From: Flammeovirgaceae bacterium
Lineage (GTDB): Bacteria; Bacteroidota; Bacteroidia; Cytophagales; Cyclobacteriaceae
Assembly: GCA_024638265.1 (NCBI GenBank)
Contig: JAHEKQ010000021.1
Coordinates: forward strand, 1-43,065
Reading direction: 5' to 3'
Length of the DNA stretch: 43,065 nucleotides
The position numbers and the translations under genes are program-made. The notes under the pieces were generated by a model that saw nothing but the letters and a program-made list of their open reading frames with translations, was not told the DNA's origin and ran no database searches. Shown one piece after another: positions 7,293 to 16,417 of the stretch (its first letter is position 1; each line of letters begins with the position of its first letter).

Positions 7293-8423
7293 ATGAAAGT
7301 AACCGTGGTTGGTGCAGGTAGCTGGGGCGTATGGTCTGCACTGGAATTACTGGCTAAAGGTGTAGATGTCCAATTAATAGATCTAAGGGGTGCTGGAAAT
7401 GATTGGTCAGGGAGTGGGGGACTTTCAAGGATCATCAGGCGGGTTTACGGTGCTGACAAAATATACACGGAACTTACAGACTTCTCATTTGAAAAATGGG
7501 AATCACTATTTCACCAAACAGGAGATCAACTTTACCATCAGACAGGTGTATTGTGGATGCAGCCATCCGACGAATCGAAATATCTCAAAGACAGTTTAGA
7601 ACTTCTCTCCAAAACCGAATATCCCCTGGAAGAAATTTCAGTTGATGAAGCTGCCGAAAAGTGGAATAAAATCAATTTTACTGGAATTCACAAAATATAC
7701 CATGAGCCTCGCGCGGGTATATTGGAAGCCAATAAATCATGCCAGCATGCCCTGTATAAGTTTATAGAAGATGGTGGCTCTTACAAGCTTGGACAAGTGT
7801 CTGTAAAAAAGGGGCAAGTGTGGCTGGATGGTAAAGAACATTTGCAAAGTGAAGTAATAATTTTTGCCACGGGATCATGGACTCGATCACTTTTTCCCGA
7901 CGTCCTTGATCATATCACCGCGGTGTCAAGGCAGGAAGTGTATTTCTACCAAAATACAGGAATTGATTATGCTGATATTCCTATATGGTCTGAGTTAGAT
8001 GTAAACGGATTATCATTCTATGGATTCCCGCCATATGGTGAGATGGGACTTAAAATCGCCTATGATTCCCGGGACCTCGAAATGGATCCTGAAACTGACC
8101 CGAGGGAGTTAACCATTGAAATTGAGCATCGGAGCAGGGAATACCTCGAACATAGATTCAGAAGTGCTGATCATGCTATTCTCCAGGATTATCGGGTATG
8201 TCATTACGACAACTCAATGGATGGTCACTTTATCATGGATCATCACCCTGAATACCAAAATATGATTATACTTACCGGCAGCTCGGGCCATGGCTTTAAA
8301 ATGGGCCCAGCGATCGGACATCTAGTAGCCGACCACGTTGTTGATGGCAAAGATATGCCCGGTGATTTCCGGTTAGCTAGGTTTGAACATGGAATTAAAA
8401 AGAAAACACAATTCACTGAGTAA
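7293..8423 (+). CDS. Sarcosine-oxidase-like FAD-dependent oxidoreductase (DAO family)
   Basis: The 376-residue flavoprotein begins with the FAD-binding motif VGAGSWG (6-12). It resembles monomeric sarcosine oxidase and N-methyl-amino-acid oxidases: RIIRRVYG near residue 46, GLKIAY with Lys254 where these enzymes keep an O2-activating Lys, and YRVCHYDNSMDGHFI in which Cys303 matches the residue that carries covalent FAD. The SGHGFKMGPAIG segment (331-342) is the C-terminal flavin-contact motif. The usual His of the N-terminal active-site loop appears replaced (GSGGLSR). It should oxidise a secondary or primary amine to an imine with H2O2 formation; the substrate is unknown. Its stop overlaps the next start (TAATG). 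Confidence 0.85.
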   Translation: MKVTVVGAGSWGVWSALELLAKGVDVQLIDLRGAGNDWSGSGGLSRIIRRVYGADKIYTELTDFSFEKWESLFHQTGDQLYHQTGVLWMQPSDESKYLKDSLELLSKTEYPLEEISVDEAAEKWNKINFTGIHKIYHEPRAGILEANKSCQHALYKFIEDGGSYKLGQVSVKKGQVWLDGKEHLQSEVIIFATGSWTRSLFPDVLDHITAVSRQEVYFYQNTGIDYADIPIWSELDVNGLSFYGFPPYGEMGLKIAYDSRDLEMDPETDPRELTIEIEHRSREYLEHRFRSADHAILQDYRVCHYDNSMDGHFIMDHHPEYQNMIILTGSSGHGFKMGPAIGHLVADHVVDGKDMPGDFRLARFEHGIKKKTQFTE

Positions 8424-9625
8424 TGGAGAATATCAAGGGCCAATTCCCCTCTCTTAAAAGACAAATAAATGGTAATCCTGTAGTGTACCTGGACGGTCCG
8501 GGAGGCACACAAGTGCCCTCAAAAGTCATCAATGCTATTGGGAATTATTACCGACGTTCAAATTCAAATACACATGGTGCATTTGCTGCTTCTGTAGAAA
8601 CTGATGGGGTGCTTCATAAAGTACGTCAGGCAATAGCTGATCTCCTCGGAGCAGAGGAACCGGGATGTATTTCCATTGGACAAAACATGACCAGTCTCGC
8701 ATATAGTCTGTCACGAGGATTCTTCAGGTTATTCCAGCCTGGCGATGAAGTGGTCATAACTCAACTCGACCATGAAGCCAATCGTGGTCCCTGGCTTACT
8801 TTAAGGCAAAAAGGGGTAGTAGTTCGTGAAGTAAAACTCCTCGATGACGGGACACTCGATTACCGCGATATGGAAAATAAGATCAATGAGCGGACCAGGT
8901 TGGTAGCAGTGGGATGGGCCTCTAATGCCCTGGGAACCGTAAATGATATCGCCAGGGTACGCGAGCTGTCCTATAAAGCGAATGCATGGATGTTAGTTGA
9001 TGCGGTCCACTATGCTCCTCACTTTTCAATAGATGTGAAGGAGCTGGGTTGTGATTTCCTTTTGTGTTCGTCTTACAAGTTTTATGGACCTCACATGGGA
9101 TTTCTTTATTCACGGCCTGGAGCACTTGACCAGGTCCCAACGGATCGACTGGTTACCACTGATCAGCATGCTCCCTATAGTATTGAGACAGGAACACTCA
9201 ATCATGCGGCCTTGGCGGGGTCACTGGCAGCAGTAGAGTTTATTGCAGCCTTAGGAGAAGGGCCAACAAGACGTGACCAGCTTGTTACTGCCTATGGTAA
9301 AATTGGCATTCATGAAAAACGGCTGGCTGAAAGGCTTTATAAAGGATTGCAGCAAATTGATGATGTGAAAATAATCGGACAAGCTTTCGGAGAACACGAA
9401 AGGGCGCCCACAATCTCCTTTACCCATAAAAGATTTAGCCCCTGGGATATTTGTGAGAAGCTGGGAGATTCAGGTATTTATGCATGGGATGGTCATTTTT
9501 ACGCACTTAGGGCAATCCAGGTACTGGGGCTCCTGGAAAGGGGAGGAGTGACACGCTGCGGAATATCAATTTACAACACCACAGAAGATATAGACCGCAC
9601 CCTGGAAATAATCTCAAGTATGTGA
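8423..9625 (+). CDS. Class V aminotransferase / cysteine-desulfurase-like PLP enzyme
   Basis: The 400-residue protein has the fold-type I layout of the NifS/SufS group. It shows an N-terminal YLDGPGGTQVP, a conserved THGAF loop, His117 stacking on PLP (QLDHEAN), the Asp193/His196 pair in LVDAVHYAPH, and the PLP lysine Lys219 in SSYKFYGPHMG. The ERAPTISFTH segment and the C-terminal RCGISIYNT fit the cysteine-desulfurase-like branch rather than true IscS; no catalytic-Cys loop typical of IscS is evident. It is translationally coupled to the sarcosine-oxidase-like gene (1-base overlap), so it probably works on the same or a consecutive metabolite rather than in Fe-S assembly. No suf or isc genes are nearby. 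Confidence 0.85.
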   Translation: MENIKGQFPSLKRQINGNPVVYLDGPGGTQVPSKVINAIGNYYRRSNSNTHGAFAASVETDGVLHKVRQAIADLLGAEEPGCISIGQNMTSLAYSLSRGFFRLFQPGDEVVITQLDHEANRGPWLTLRQKGVVVREVKLLDDGTLDYRDMENKINERTRLVAVGWASNALGTVNDIARVRELSYKANAWMLVDAVHYAPHFSIDVKELGCDFLLCSSYKFYGPHMGFLYSRPGALDQVPTDRLVTTDQHAPYSIETGTLNHAALAGSLAAVEFIAALGEGPTRRDQLVTAYGKIGIHEKRLAERLYKGLQQIDDVKIIGQAFGEHERAPTISFTHKRFSPWDICEKLGDSGIYAWDGHFYALRAIQVLGLLERGGVTRCGISIYNTTEDIDRTLEIISSM

Positions 9626-9656
9626 ATTTATCGACACATTTATCCAGGAAATGACA

Positions 9657-10700
9657 CTATTCAGGATAGTATGGAATATTTTCCTTCATTCCAGGCACCT
9701 GGATACCTCCTCGTTTAAAACCTCTTCTGATCTCACCGTATCTCTTATGAAATCCCGGAGGTAATTCGCGACCATCTTTTTGTGACAACCACAATCTCAG
9801 AAGGTGTCGCTTTCTATCTACTTCTTCACAATCCATATAGGATGTCCTGGAATGAAGGATTGTATGGTTATGACACAATTGGATATCCCCAGACTTCAAT
9901 GTCATATCGAGTCTTAATTCGTGGGATTCGGCCAGTTTATCTATCATATCCAACGCTTCAATTTGTGAGGGTGTCAGTCGGGGGACTTCCGCATGTCTTT
10001 GAGCAGCATTAATAAAATCTCGTGCGTAGATTGTAGTTATATGATCTACTTCCGGATGAAATACTGGTAATTCATAATAGGGTAACATCCCCTCGGGTAC
10101 CTCACCCTTTCTGTCGACATAAAAGGGCTCACAAAGGATCTTGAGAAGGTCAGGCCTTCTTTTATGCATCTCACAATAAATTGCGCTACTGCTCACAAGA
10201 CTGCTCTCACCCCCTTTTTTAGCGGGCCTGAGGCAAAGTAATCCAACAACATCACAGCTGTCGGTATGGTAAGGTTGTTTGTGACTTGTTGTGTAAACCC
10301 GGGTTTCCGGATTCTTGGGATCATTTCCCAGGTCTGTGACATGTCCCAGCAAATGACCTTTATAATTCTGACTTACTGCCTCTCCAAAATAGAGTCCTAG
10401 TCCCCAGAAAACCTTAATAGATTGTTCCTTGGTGAAATTATCTAAATTCAGTCCCCTCACAAGAAAAAAGCCGTGACCACAAACAACCTCTTTCCTTATC
10501 TTTTCCAGTTTCTTCCCAAGTTGTGGCAATTCGAAGTCTTCAATATCAAATATTTCCCGATCCTGAACCATTTTTAACGCTTGAGATATCTCCCGCAAAT
10601 CATTACCTGTAAAATGGTAGGTCCATATCTCAGGCTTTACAGACAGTTCATTACCGTACCAGACGGAAGGGTCATTTTTAGGAGGAGTAATTAATTCCAT
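9657..10700 (-). CDS. TauD/TfdA-family Fe(II)/2-oxoglutarate dioxygenase
   Basis: The 347-residue protein carries the HxD iron motif in QPYHTDSCD (His145, Asp147) and the distal His283 in HTILHSR, followed by RKRHLLRLWLS, where an Arg binds 2-oxoglutarate. This is the TauD/TfdA fold, which hydroxylates or desulfonates small substrates using O2. The substrate-binding loops do not identify the target. A TTG two codons upstream (10706) would also open the frame; ATG at 10700 is chosen. It converges on the aminotransferase gene 31 bases away with no obvious hairpin between them, and is divergent from the DUF2214 gene. Confidence 0.85.
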   Translation of the reverse strand: MELITPPKNDPSVWYGNELSVKPEIWTYHFTGNDLREISQALKMVQDREIFDIEDFELPQLGKKLEKIRKEVVCGHGFFLVRGLNLDNFTKEQSIKVFWGLGLYFGEAVSQNYKGHLLGHVTDLGNDPKNPETRVYTTSHKQPYHTDSCDVVGLLCLRPAKKGGESSLVSSSAIYCEMHKRRPDLLKILCEPFYVDRKGEVPEGMLPYYELPVFHPEVDHITTIYARDFINAAQRHAEVPRLTPSQIEALDMIDKLAESHELRLDMTLKSGDIQLCHNHTILHSRTSYMDCEEVDRKRHLLRLWLSQKDGRELPPGFHKRYGEIRRGFKRGGIQVPGMKENIPYYPE

Positions 10701-10726
10701 GTCCAAATTTATTCCTAATTTTCAAT

Positions 10727-11185
10727 ATGCTCTATGAAGCTCTCCTTGCATATAGTCACTATTTGTCCATTTTCCTTTTAGTGGCAACACTTATCGTTGA
10801 ATGGATAACCTTTAAACCCACACTTAACAGAAGTGAGGCCCGCTTACTTCAAAAAACAGATTCCATTTACGGATTGGCCTCTATTCTGGTGTTGACAACT
10901 GGCCTAATTCGCTCGTTTTACTTTGGTAAGGGATCAGCGTACTATTGGAGCAACTATATTTTCCTGGGTAAAGTTGGTATTTTTATCATTGTTGGAATAC
11001 TCTCAATTTGGCCTACGGTCCTCTTTATAAAGTGGCGTAAGGAGCTGGAAAAAGGTGCTTCTGAAATTATTCTAGAGAATAATAAAGCCCGCCAGATAAG
11101 GAGAATTATCGCTGCAGAACTGCTACTGGTCTTTTCTATTCCACTTCTTGCGGCACTGATGGCTCGGGGATTTGGATTTTCCTGA
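10727..11185 (+). CDS. DUF2214-family membrane protein
   Basis: The 152-residue protein has four predicted membrane helices, at about 10-26, 50-66, 78-97 and 127-145. The first includes a His (AYSHYLSIFLL) and an intramembrane-edge Glu (VEWITFKP). A charged cytoplasmic stretch lies between helices 3 and 4. Pattern and size match the DUF2214 family, whose function is unknown. It diverges from the TauD-like gene with only 26 bases between the two starts, so the regulatory region is shared. Confidence 0.65.
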   Translation: MLYEALLAYSHYLSIFLLVATLIVEWITFKPTLNRSEARLLQKTDSIYGLASILVLTTGLIRSFYFGKGSAYYWSNYIFLGKVGIFIIVGILSIWPTVLFIKWRKELEKGASEIILENNKARQIRRIIAAELLLVFSIPLLAALMARGFGFS

Positions 11186-11266
11186 CCCAGCAATAATCAA
11201 TTAATCTTTGCCAGGCGCAACAATACAGTAAGTGTGTTGTTAAGATATTGTCCGAATCCGTAAACT

Positions 11267-11917
11267 ATGGCACAGAAAAAGAAAACCGTCAACATCGAAG
11301 AAAAGATCATTTCTTCCTATATGGAATATCTACTGGAAAATGGTTCCAACCCACCCAGTGTATTCAAGTTCATGAAAGACTTAAAACTCAAGGAGTCCGA
11401 TTTCTACGAGTACTTTAATTCTTTCATTGTATTGGAAAACAAGATTTGGGAAGGGTTCATTGTAAATACCCTTGAGATCCTGCACGGAGATGACAACTAC
11501 GCAACGTTCAGCAGTCGTGAAAAAATGTTGGCTTTCTACTATACTTTCATTGAAATAATGAAGGATAACAGGAGTTATGTATTGATGAGATTAAGTGGTG
11601 ATCAGAATCACGGTAAAACTCCGCTATTTCTGAAGTCATTTAAGAACTCATTCAAAACTTATGTGGAGGAGTTGATTATTGAAGGACAGGAAACCGGCGA
11701 AATTGCTACACGTAAATTTATTGATCGAACTTACAGCGAGGCCTTCTGGGTACAACTTCAGTTTGTGATGAAGTTTTGGGCAAACGATAACTCAAAAAAA
11801 TTCGAAAAGACCGACGAAGCGATTGAAAAGGCCGTCAATCTTTCTTTCGAAATGATAGGAGAGGGGCCATTGGAGCAAATATTCGATTTCGCCAAGTTCT
11901 TATACCAGAACAGATAA
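11267..11917 (+). CDS. TetR-like transcriptional regulator
   Basis: The 216-residue, all-helical protein begins with a basic segment and an N-terminal helix-turn-helix-sized region: EEKIISSYMEYLLENG, then SVFKFMKDLKLKESDFYEYFNS, where the second part is the recognition helix position. The rest resembles a TetR C-terminal ligand/dimer domain. Similar proteins precede ABC1-kinase genes in Bacteroidota. The stop is followed after one base by the next ATG, so the pair is clearly one operon; the regulator may control it or act as its partner. The ligand is unknown. DNA binding is inferred from the fold pattern rather than a strong motif. Confidence 0.65.
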   Translation: MAQKKKTVNIEEKIISSYMEYLLENGSNPPSVFKFMKDLKLKESDFYEYFNSFIVLENKIWEGFIVNTLEILHGDDNYATFSSREKMLAFYYTFIEIMKDNRSYVLMRLSGDQNHGKTPLFLKSFKNSFKTYVEELIIEGQETGEIATRKFIDRTYSEAFWVQLQFVMKFWANDNSKKFEKTDEAIEKAVNLSFEMIGEGPLEQIFDFAKFLYQNR

Positions 11918-11918
11918 T

Positions 11919-13250
11919 ATGAAAGAGCAAACGAAAATTCCCGTTTCAAAGGTTGCACGTGCAGCGAAGTTCGTTCGAACTGGAGCTAAAGTTGGTGGCA
12001 ATTACCTGAAGCATTACACCAAAAAGGCATTGGACATTGAAACCAGCAAGGATGACCTGCACAATGCAAATGCCACCGACATTTATAACAGCCTCAGTAA
12101 GCTGAAGGGGAGCGCTCTTAAAGTGGCGCAAATGATGGCTATGGACAAAAACCTATTGCCAAACGCCTACCAAAAGCAGTTTACCATGGCGCAGTACAGT
12201 GCACCGCCCTTGTCTTATCCATTGGTAGTCAAAACTTTCCGGGATTACTTTGATAAGCACCCCAATGATATTTTCGACAGTTTCACAAGCTCGGCTGTTA
12301 ACGCCGCTTCAATTGGACAGGTGCACCAGGCAACCATGGCGGGAAAAAAACTCGCTGTAAAAATTCAGTACCCCGGTGTTGGGGACTCAATCAACTCTGA
12401 TTTGAAAATGGTAAAGCCATTTGCGGCTCGCCTATTCAATATTTCCCAAAAGGACCTTGATCATTACATGGGTGAAGTCAGTGGAAAACTGCTGGAGGAA
12501 ACTGACTACAAATTGGAGGTTCGCAGGTCAATGGAGATAAGCAAAGCATGCAGTCATATCGATGGAATTGTTTTTCCCGAATATTATCCGAAGTTATCAG
12601 CAGAACGGGTAATTACAATGGACTGGCTGGAAGGTGCACATTTACCCGAATTCATAAAGACAAACCCCGACCAGGAAACGAGGAACGCACTTGGACAGAA
12701 ACTTTGGGATTTTTACCAGTACCAGATGCATGAACTCAAAATGGTCCATGCAGATCCGCACCCAGGTAACTTCATCATTACTCACAAAAATGAACTGGGA
12801 ATTATTGATTTTGGGTGTGTTAAGGAAGTTCCTGAAGAATTTTATGATGCATATTTCAGGCTTTTGTATTCAAAGACTTCATCAAAGGATGAGTTACTGG
12901 AATTATTCCACGAACTGGAATTCCTTTACGATGATGACAGCCCTGAAGAAATCGGTTTCTTCTTCAATACTTTCTCTAAAGTAATTGACCTCATCAGGCG
13001 GCCATTTACCGTTGATAAGTTTGATTTCTCTGACAATTCATACTTCAAGGAATTATTTGATTTTGGGCAGCAGCTCACCCAGGCCGAAGAAATAAGGAAT
13101 TCAAGACATGGTAGGGGAAGCAAGCACACATTGTACCTGAACAGGACCTTCTTTGGTCTATACAACCTTCTCAATGAGTTACGGGCAGAAGTCGTAACAA
13201 AAAGTACCAAAGATCGGCATGTGAGCATAAAAGCTGCAATGGCCAGCTAA
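11919..13250 (+). CDS. ABC1/AarF/UbiB-type atypical kinase
   Basis: The 443-residue protein has the ABC1 (UbiB/ADCK) kinase-like fold. It shows an N-terminal KLKGSALKVAQMM (61-73) in place of the KxGQ signature, the Ala-rich NAASIGQVH loop (128-136), VKIQYPG with the nucleotide-site Lys148, ETDYKLE, the catalytic HADPHPGNF (277-285) and the metal-binding IDFG (296-299). The family supports ubiquinone/isoprenoid lipid metabolism and membrane homeostasis. Bacteroidota mostly use menaquinone, so the target here is open. No membrane helix is evident at the C-terminus, unlike E. coli UbiB. A terminator follows at 13271-13302. Confidence 0.9.
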   Translation: MKEQTKIPVSKVARAAKFVRTGAKVGGNYLKHYTKKALDIETSKDDLHNANATDIYNSLSKLKGSALKVAQMMAMDKNLLPNAYQKQFTMAQYSAPPLSYPLVVKTFRDYFDKHPNDIFDSFTSSAVNAASIGQVHQATMAGKKLAVKIQYPGVGDSINSDLKMVKPFAARLFNISQKDLDHYMGEVSGKLLEETDYKLEVRRSMEISKACSHIDGIVFPEYYPKLSAERVITMDWLEGAHLPEFIKTNPDQETRNALGQKLWDFYQYQMHELKMVHADPHPGNFIITHKNELGIIDFGCVKEVPEEFYDAYFRLLYSKTSSKDELLELFHELEFLYDDDSPEEIGFFFNTFSKVIDLIRRPFTVDKFDFSDNSYFKELFDFGQQLTQAEEIRNSRHGRGSKHTLYLNRTFFGLYNLLNELRAEVVTKSTKDRHVSIKAAMAS

Positions 13251-13270
13251 TCAATAGAATCGACTTAAAG

Positions 13271-13302
13271 AAAAAAGCCAGCTTCATTTAGCTGGCTTTT
13301 TT
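13271..13302. terminator. Intrinsic terminator between converging genes
   Basis: GCCAGCT (13277-13283) pairs with AGCTGGC (13290-13296), flanked by an A-run and a T-run, so it can serve both the kinase gene and the minus-strand gene ending at 13322. Confidence 0.85.
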
Positions 13303-13321
13303 CAATGTAGTGAAGTTTTAT

Positions 13322-16300
13322 TTATTTAAAATCATCAAAAGCTTTAATTTCAACCGGTTTCAATTCATTCTTCTGGATGAATTGCTCCATCTTTTTGATC
13401 TGCTTTTTCTTAATGGCGTCAAATGATTCACGGGCATCAGCAAAAGTTTCTTCTATGAATTGCAGATTTTCCATTTCTGTAGCCGTTGGCATATTATAGG
13501 AAGAAGCTACTTTCGAATACAGGTTGAGAAGTTTCTCACGCAGTTGAGGTTCGGCAGATCCCACATAATTGTCACCTGTAGTAATTACCAGGGTCTCCTT
13601 TAACTTGGTGAGCTCATTGATTACCTCATCCATAACCTTCCTGGACTTGGAATTCTCTTCTTTAATCTGTTCTGCCCGTTCATTGATCGCATCGATCTGG
13701 TAGACTAGGTAAGCGAGGTCCTCAGACATCTTATAAAGCTTCATAGTGGTATTATGCTTGAATACCCTGTCTTCCTCTGTCAATGGGCTTCTTGGGTCAT
13801 AGTTAAGTGCCAGGGGTGCTTCATAAGATTGTTTACCCTTGGTCATGATCACTTTATAATCACCTGCGGGTACCCTGGGTGAAGTCAAACCACCAAAAGC
13901 CAGGGTTTTACCCTTGGCAACCCGGGGTTGCTTTATCATAAAGTTCCAATCCACCACGTTGATTCCTTTGGATTTACCTGGTGAGATTTCGATTAGGGTA
14001 TTCCCGTTAAGATCCTGAACTGCCATGTTCATTTTACCAAACACATGCCTCTTCTTCAAGTAGTATGTGATCTTGGCGTTCCTGTTTGGATTAGCCCCCA
14101 CAAATTCAGTTTCAGATCCAAAATTTCCACCAAATCCACCTTCCTCATACATTACAAAGGGCTCACTGTCGAAGAAGTGTACATCCTTAGCCAGAACTTC
14201 CTGGTCAATCTTTCTCAAAGGACTGATGTCATCGATGATAATTATACCGCGTCCGTGGGTTCCAAGTACCAGGTCATGTGTTCTTGGATGGAGATCTACA
14301 TAATGTACCGCAACCGGTGGCATATTGTTGTTAAACTGGTTCCAGTGTTTTCCCCCATCCACAGTTATGTAAAGTCCAAATTCTGTACCCAGGTAAAGCA
14401 AGTCTTTGTTCACGTAGTCTTCCTGAATATTCCTGGCAAAACCATAGATCTCGTCCGTGGCAATTGATTCCCATGACTGTCCAAAATCCGTAGTCCTGTA
14501 AACATATGGAGTCCAGTCATTACTCGTATGTCCATCGAAAACTACATAAGCAGTTCCGGCATCATGAGTACTTGCTTCAATATGATATGCCCATGTATTG
14601 GACGGCAAACCTTCAATACTAGCTACGGTATTAGTCCAGGTATTTCCGCCATCTTTAGTAACCTGCACATTTCCATCATCGGTACCAACCCAGATTATAT
14701 TCTCATCGAGAGATGATTCCGCTATTGCGAAAATGGTACAATGATTCTCGGCACCCGAGTTATCCATGGAAAGACCTCCTGATTCTATCTGATTTTGTTT
14801 CGCGGGGTCATTGGTTGTAAGGTCAGGAGATATCTTCACCCATGTATTACCCATGTCATCAGACTTGTGAAGGAACTGGCTTCCCACATACACCCTGTCT
14901 GCCTTGTTGGGGCTCATGGCTAAAGCTGCATTCCAGTTGAAACGAAGCTTTGGATCACCTTTCACCGGTAAAGGTTGGATAGTTGTCACCTGGTTTTTTT
15001 CGATGTCAATCCTCCAGATATTATCAGCGCCCTGCATTTCAGAATAAACAATGGGTTTTTCAGCATGTCTGAAAACACGGAATCCGTCTCCCGCACCGAC
15101 GCTGTTCCAATCCCTGGCTTCTATACCTCCTGGAGATGAGGAAGGACCATACCAAGATCCATTATCCTGGAGTCCCCCATAGATATTATACGGTTCCTCG
15201 TTATCAAGGCTTATATGATAGAATTGAGATAAGGGTAGGTTCTGGACAATCTCCATGGTCTCCCCACCATCCCAACTCCGATATACACCACCATCCGTAC
15301 CCACATGCATCCTGTATGAATCGATATTATCGAATAGAATGTCATGGATATCAGAGTGCATATTTCCCAGGTTCTTAAAGGTCTTCCCGCCGTCCCGGCT
15401 TATCGAACCTGTCAATCCACCTTTAACCAGTACATTGGGGTCCTTGGGATCAACCACGATCCTTGAAAAGTAAAATGGTCGAACTACCAGTCCAAAATCT
15501 CCATTAGTCCGTTCCCATGATGCCCCACCGTCATCACTGCGGTACAAACCCTTGTCCTCGTCTTTTTCTGTTTCCAGAACCGCATAAACGCGTTGCGGAT
15601 CAGAAGGGGCAATGGCTACTGCGAACCTACCCAGCCTGCCTTCGGGAAATCCATTATGGATCTTATTCCAGGTCTTTCCCCCATCAGTGGATTTCATCAG
15701 GGCACTATTATTTCCCCCTGACTCAAATGACCAGCCTGTTCTCCTGAACTCCCACATGGAGGCAATTAGCACTTCGGGATTTTCAGGATCCATAACCAGG
15801 TCTGAACATCCGGTTCTGGAGTTTACGTAAAGTATTTTTTCCCAGGTATTTCCTCCGTCAGTCGATTTATAAACGCCGCGTTCTTCATTATCTCCCCACA
15901 GTGCTCCCATGGCTGCGACATACATAATGTCCGTGTTTTCAGGATTGATTACCACATCACTAATCCGTTCGGTCTTCTCAAATCCTACCTTGGTCCAGTT
16001 AACACCACCGTCGACGGATTTATAAAGCCCGTCACCTACCGATACACTGTTCCTGGTCCATGTCTCTCCCGTTCCAACCCAAATTTTATTGTCGGGGTCT
16101 TTGGGATCAAGTGTTACCGTACCAATTGATTGCGTATGCTTGTCAAAAATGGGCTGAAAAGTTGCACCCCCATTGCTTGATTTCCATACACCACCGCCGG
16201 CAGTACCTGCGTAAATAACCCGATTATTTGTAGGGTGTCCTTCCAGGTCATTGATCCTGCCACTCATTAAGGCAGGCCCTATGTGTCTTGCTTTCAAGTC

Positions 16301-16405
16301 ACCGAAGAGCTGGTCTCCACTTAATACGATAGGTTCCTGAGCCTGGGCATAATCTGCCCCTGCGACCAAGATACCGACCGCTAATATTTTATTTAAAAGA
16401 TTCAT
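13322..16405 (-). CDS. Large secreted BNR/VPS10-like beta-propeller protein
   Basis: The 1027-residue protein has a signal peptide (about 1-22, ending in ADYAQAQ). The body holds about eleven Asp-box-type repeats of the form S-x-DGG-x-T/S-W: KSVDGGVNW, KSTDGGNTW, KSTDGGKTW, RSDDGGASW, TKDGGNTW, TVDGGKHW and others. These are typical of BNR or sortilin/VPS10-type propellers and fill roughly residues 40-720. The C-terminal 300 residues have a strand-rich part (GGNFGSETEF, VPAGDYKV) and then a Lys/Glu-rich helical tail. Homologues are annotated as WD40/YVTN/BNR-like or glycosyl hydrolases, but Asp-boxes are structural and show no activity. It is probably periplasmic or surface-exposed; no T9SS tail is seen. 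It follows the LolA-like gene by 12 bases. Confidence 0.8.
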   Translation of the reverse strand: MNLLNKILAVGILVAGADYAQAQEPIVLSGDQLFGDLKARHIGPALMSGRINDLEGHPTNNRVIYAGTAGGGVWKSSNGGATFQPIFDKHTQSIGTVTLDPKDPDNKIWVGTGETWTRNSVSVGDGLYKSVDGGVNWTKVGFEKTERISDVVINPENTDIMYVAAMGALWGDNEERGVYKSTDGGNTWEKILYVNSRTGCSDLVMDPENPEVLIASMWEFRRTGWSFESGGNNSALMKSTDGGKTWNKIHNGFPEGRLGRFAVAIAPSDPQRVYAVLETEKDEDKGLYRSDDGGASWERTNGDFGLVVRPFYFSRIVVDPKDPNVLVKGGLTGSISRDGGKTFKNLGNMHSDIHDILFDNIDSYRMHVGTDGGVYRSWDGGETMEIVQNLPLSQFYHISLDNEEPYNIYGGLQDNGSWYGPSSSPGGIEARDWNSVGAGDGFRVFRHAEKPIVYSEMQGADNIWRIDIEKNQVTTIQPLPVKGDPKLRFNWNAALAMSPNKADRVYVGSQFLHKSDDMGNTWVKISPDLTTNDPAKQNQIESGGLSMDNSGAENHCTIFAIAESSLDENIIWVGTDDGNVQVTKDGGNTWTNTVASIEGLPSNTWAYHIEASTHDAGTAYVVFDGHTSNDWTPYVYRTTDFGQSWESIATDEIYGFARNIQEDYVNKDLLYLGTEFGLYITVDGGKHWNQFNNNMPPVAVHYVDLHPRTHDLVLGTHGRGIIIIDDISPLRKIDQEVLAKDVHFFDSEPFVMYEEGGFGGNFGSETEFVGANPNRNAKITYYLKKRHVFGKMNMAVQDLNGNTLIEISPGKSKGINVVDWNFMIKQPRVAKGKTLAFGGLTSPRVPAGDYKVIMTKGKQSYEAPLALNYDPRSPLTEEDRVFKHNTTMKLYKMSEDLAYLVYQIDAINERAEQIKEENSKSRKVMDEVINELTKLKETLVITTGDNYVGSAEPQLREKLLNLYSKVASSYNMPTATEMENLQFIEETFADARESFDAIKKKQIKKMEQFIQKNELKPVEIKAFDDFK

Positions 16406-16417
16406 TTCAGGGTTGAG

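Noticed and set aside
8423-9625. Housekeeping cysteine desulfurase (IscS/SufS) for Fe-S clusters
   Set aside because: No Fe-S assembly genes are adjacent and no catalytic-Cys loop typical of IscS was seen; coupling to an amine oxidase favours another role.
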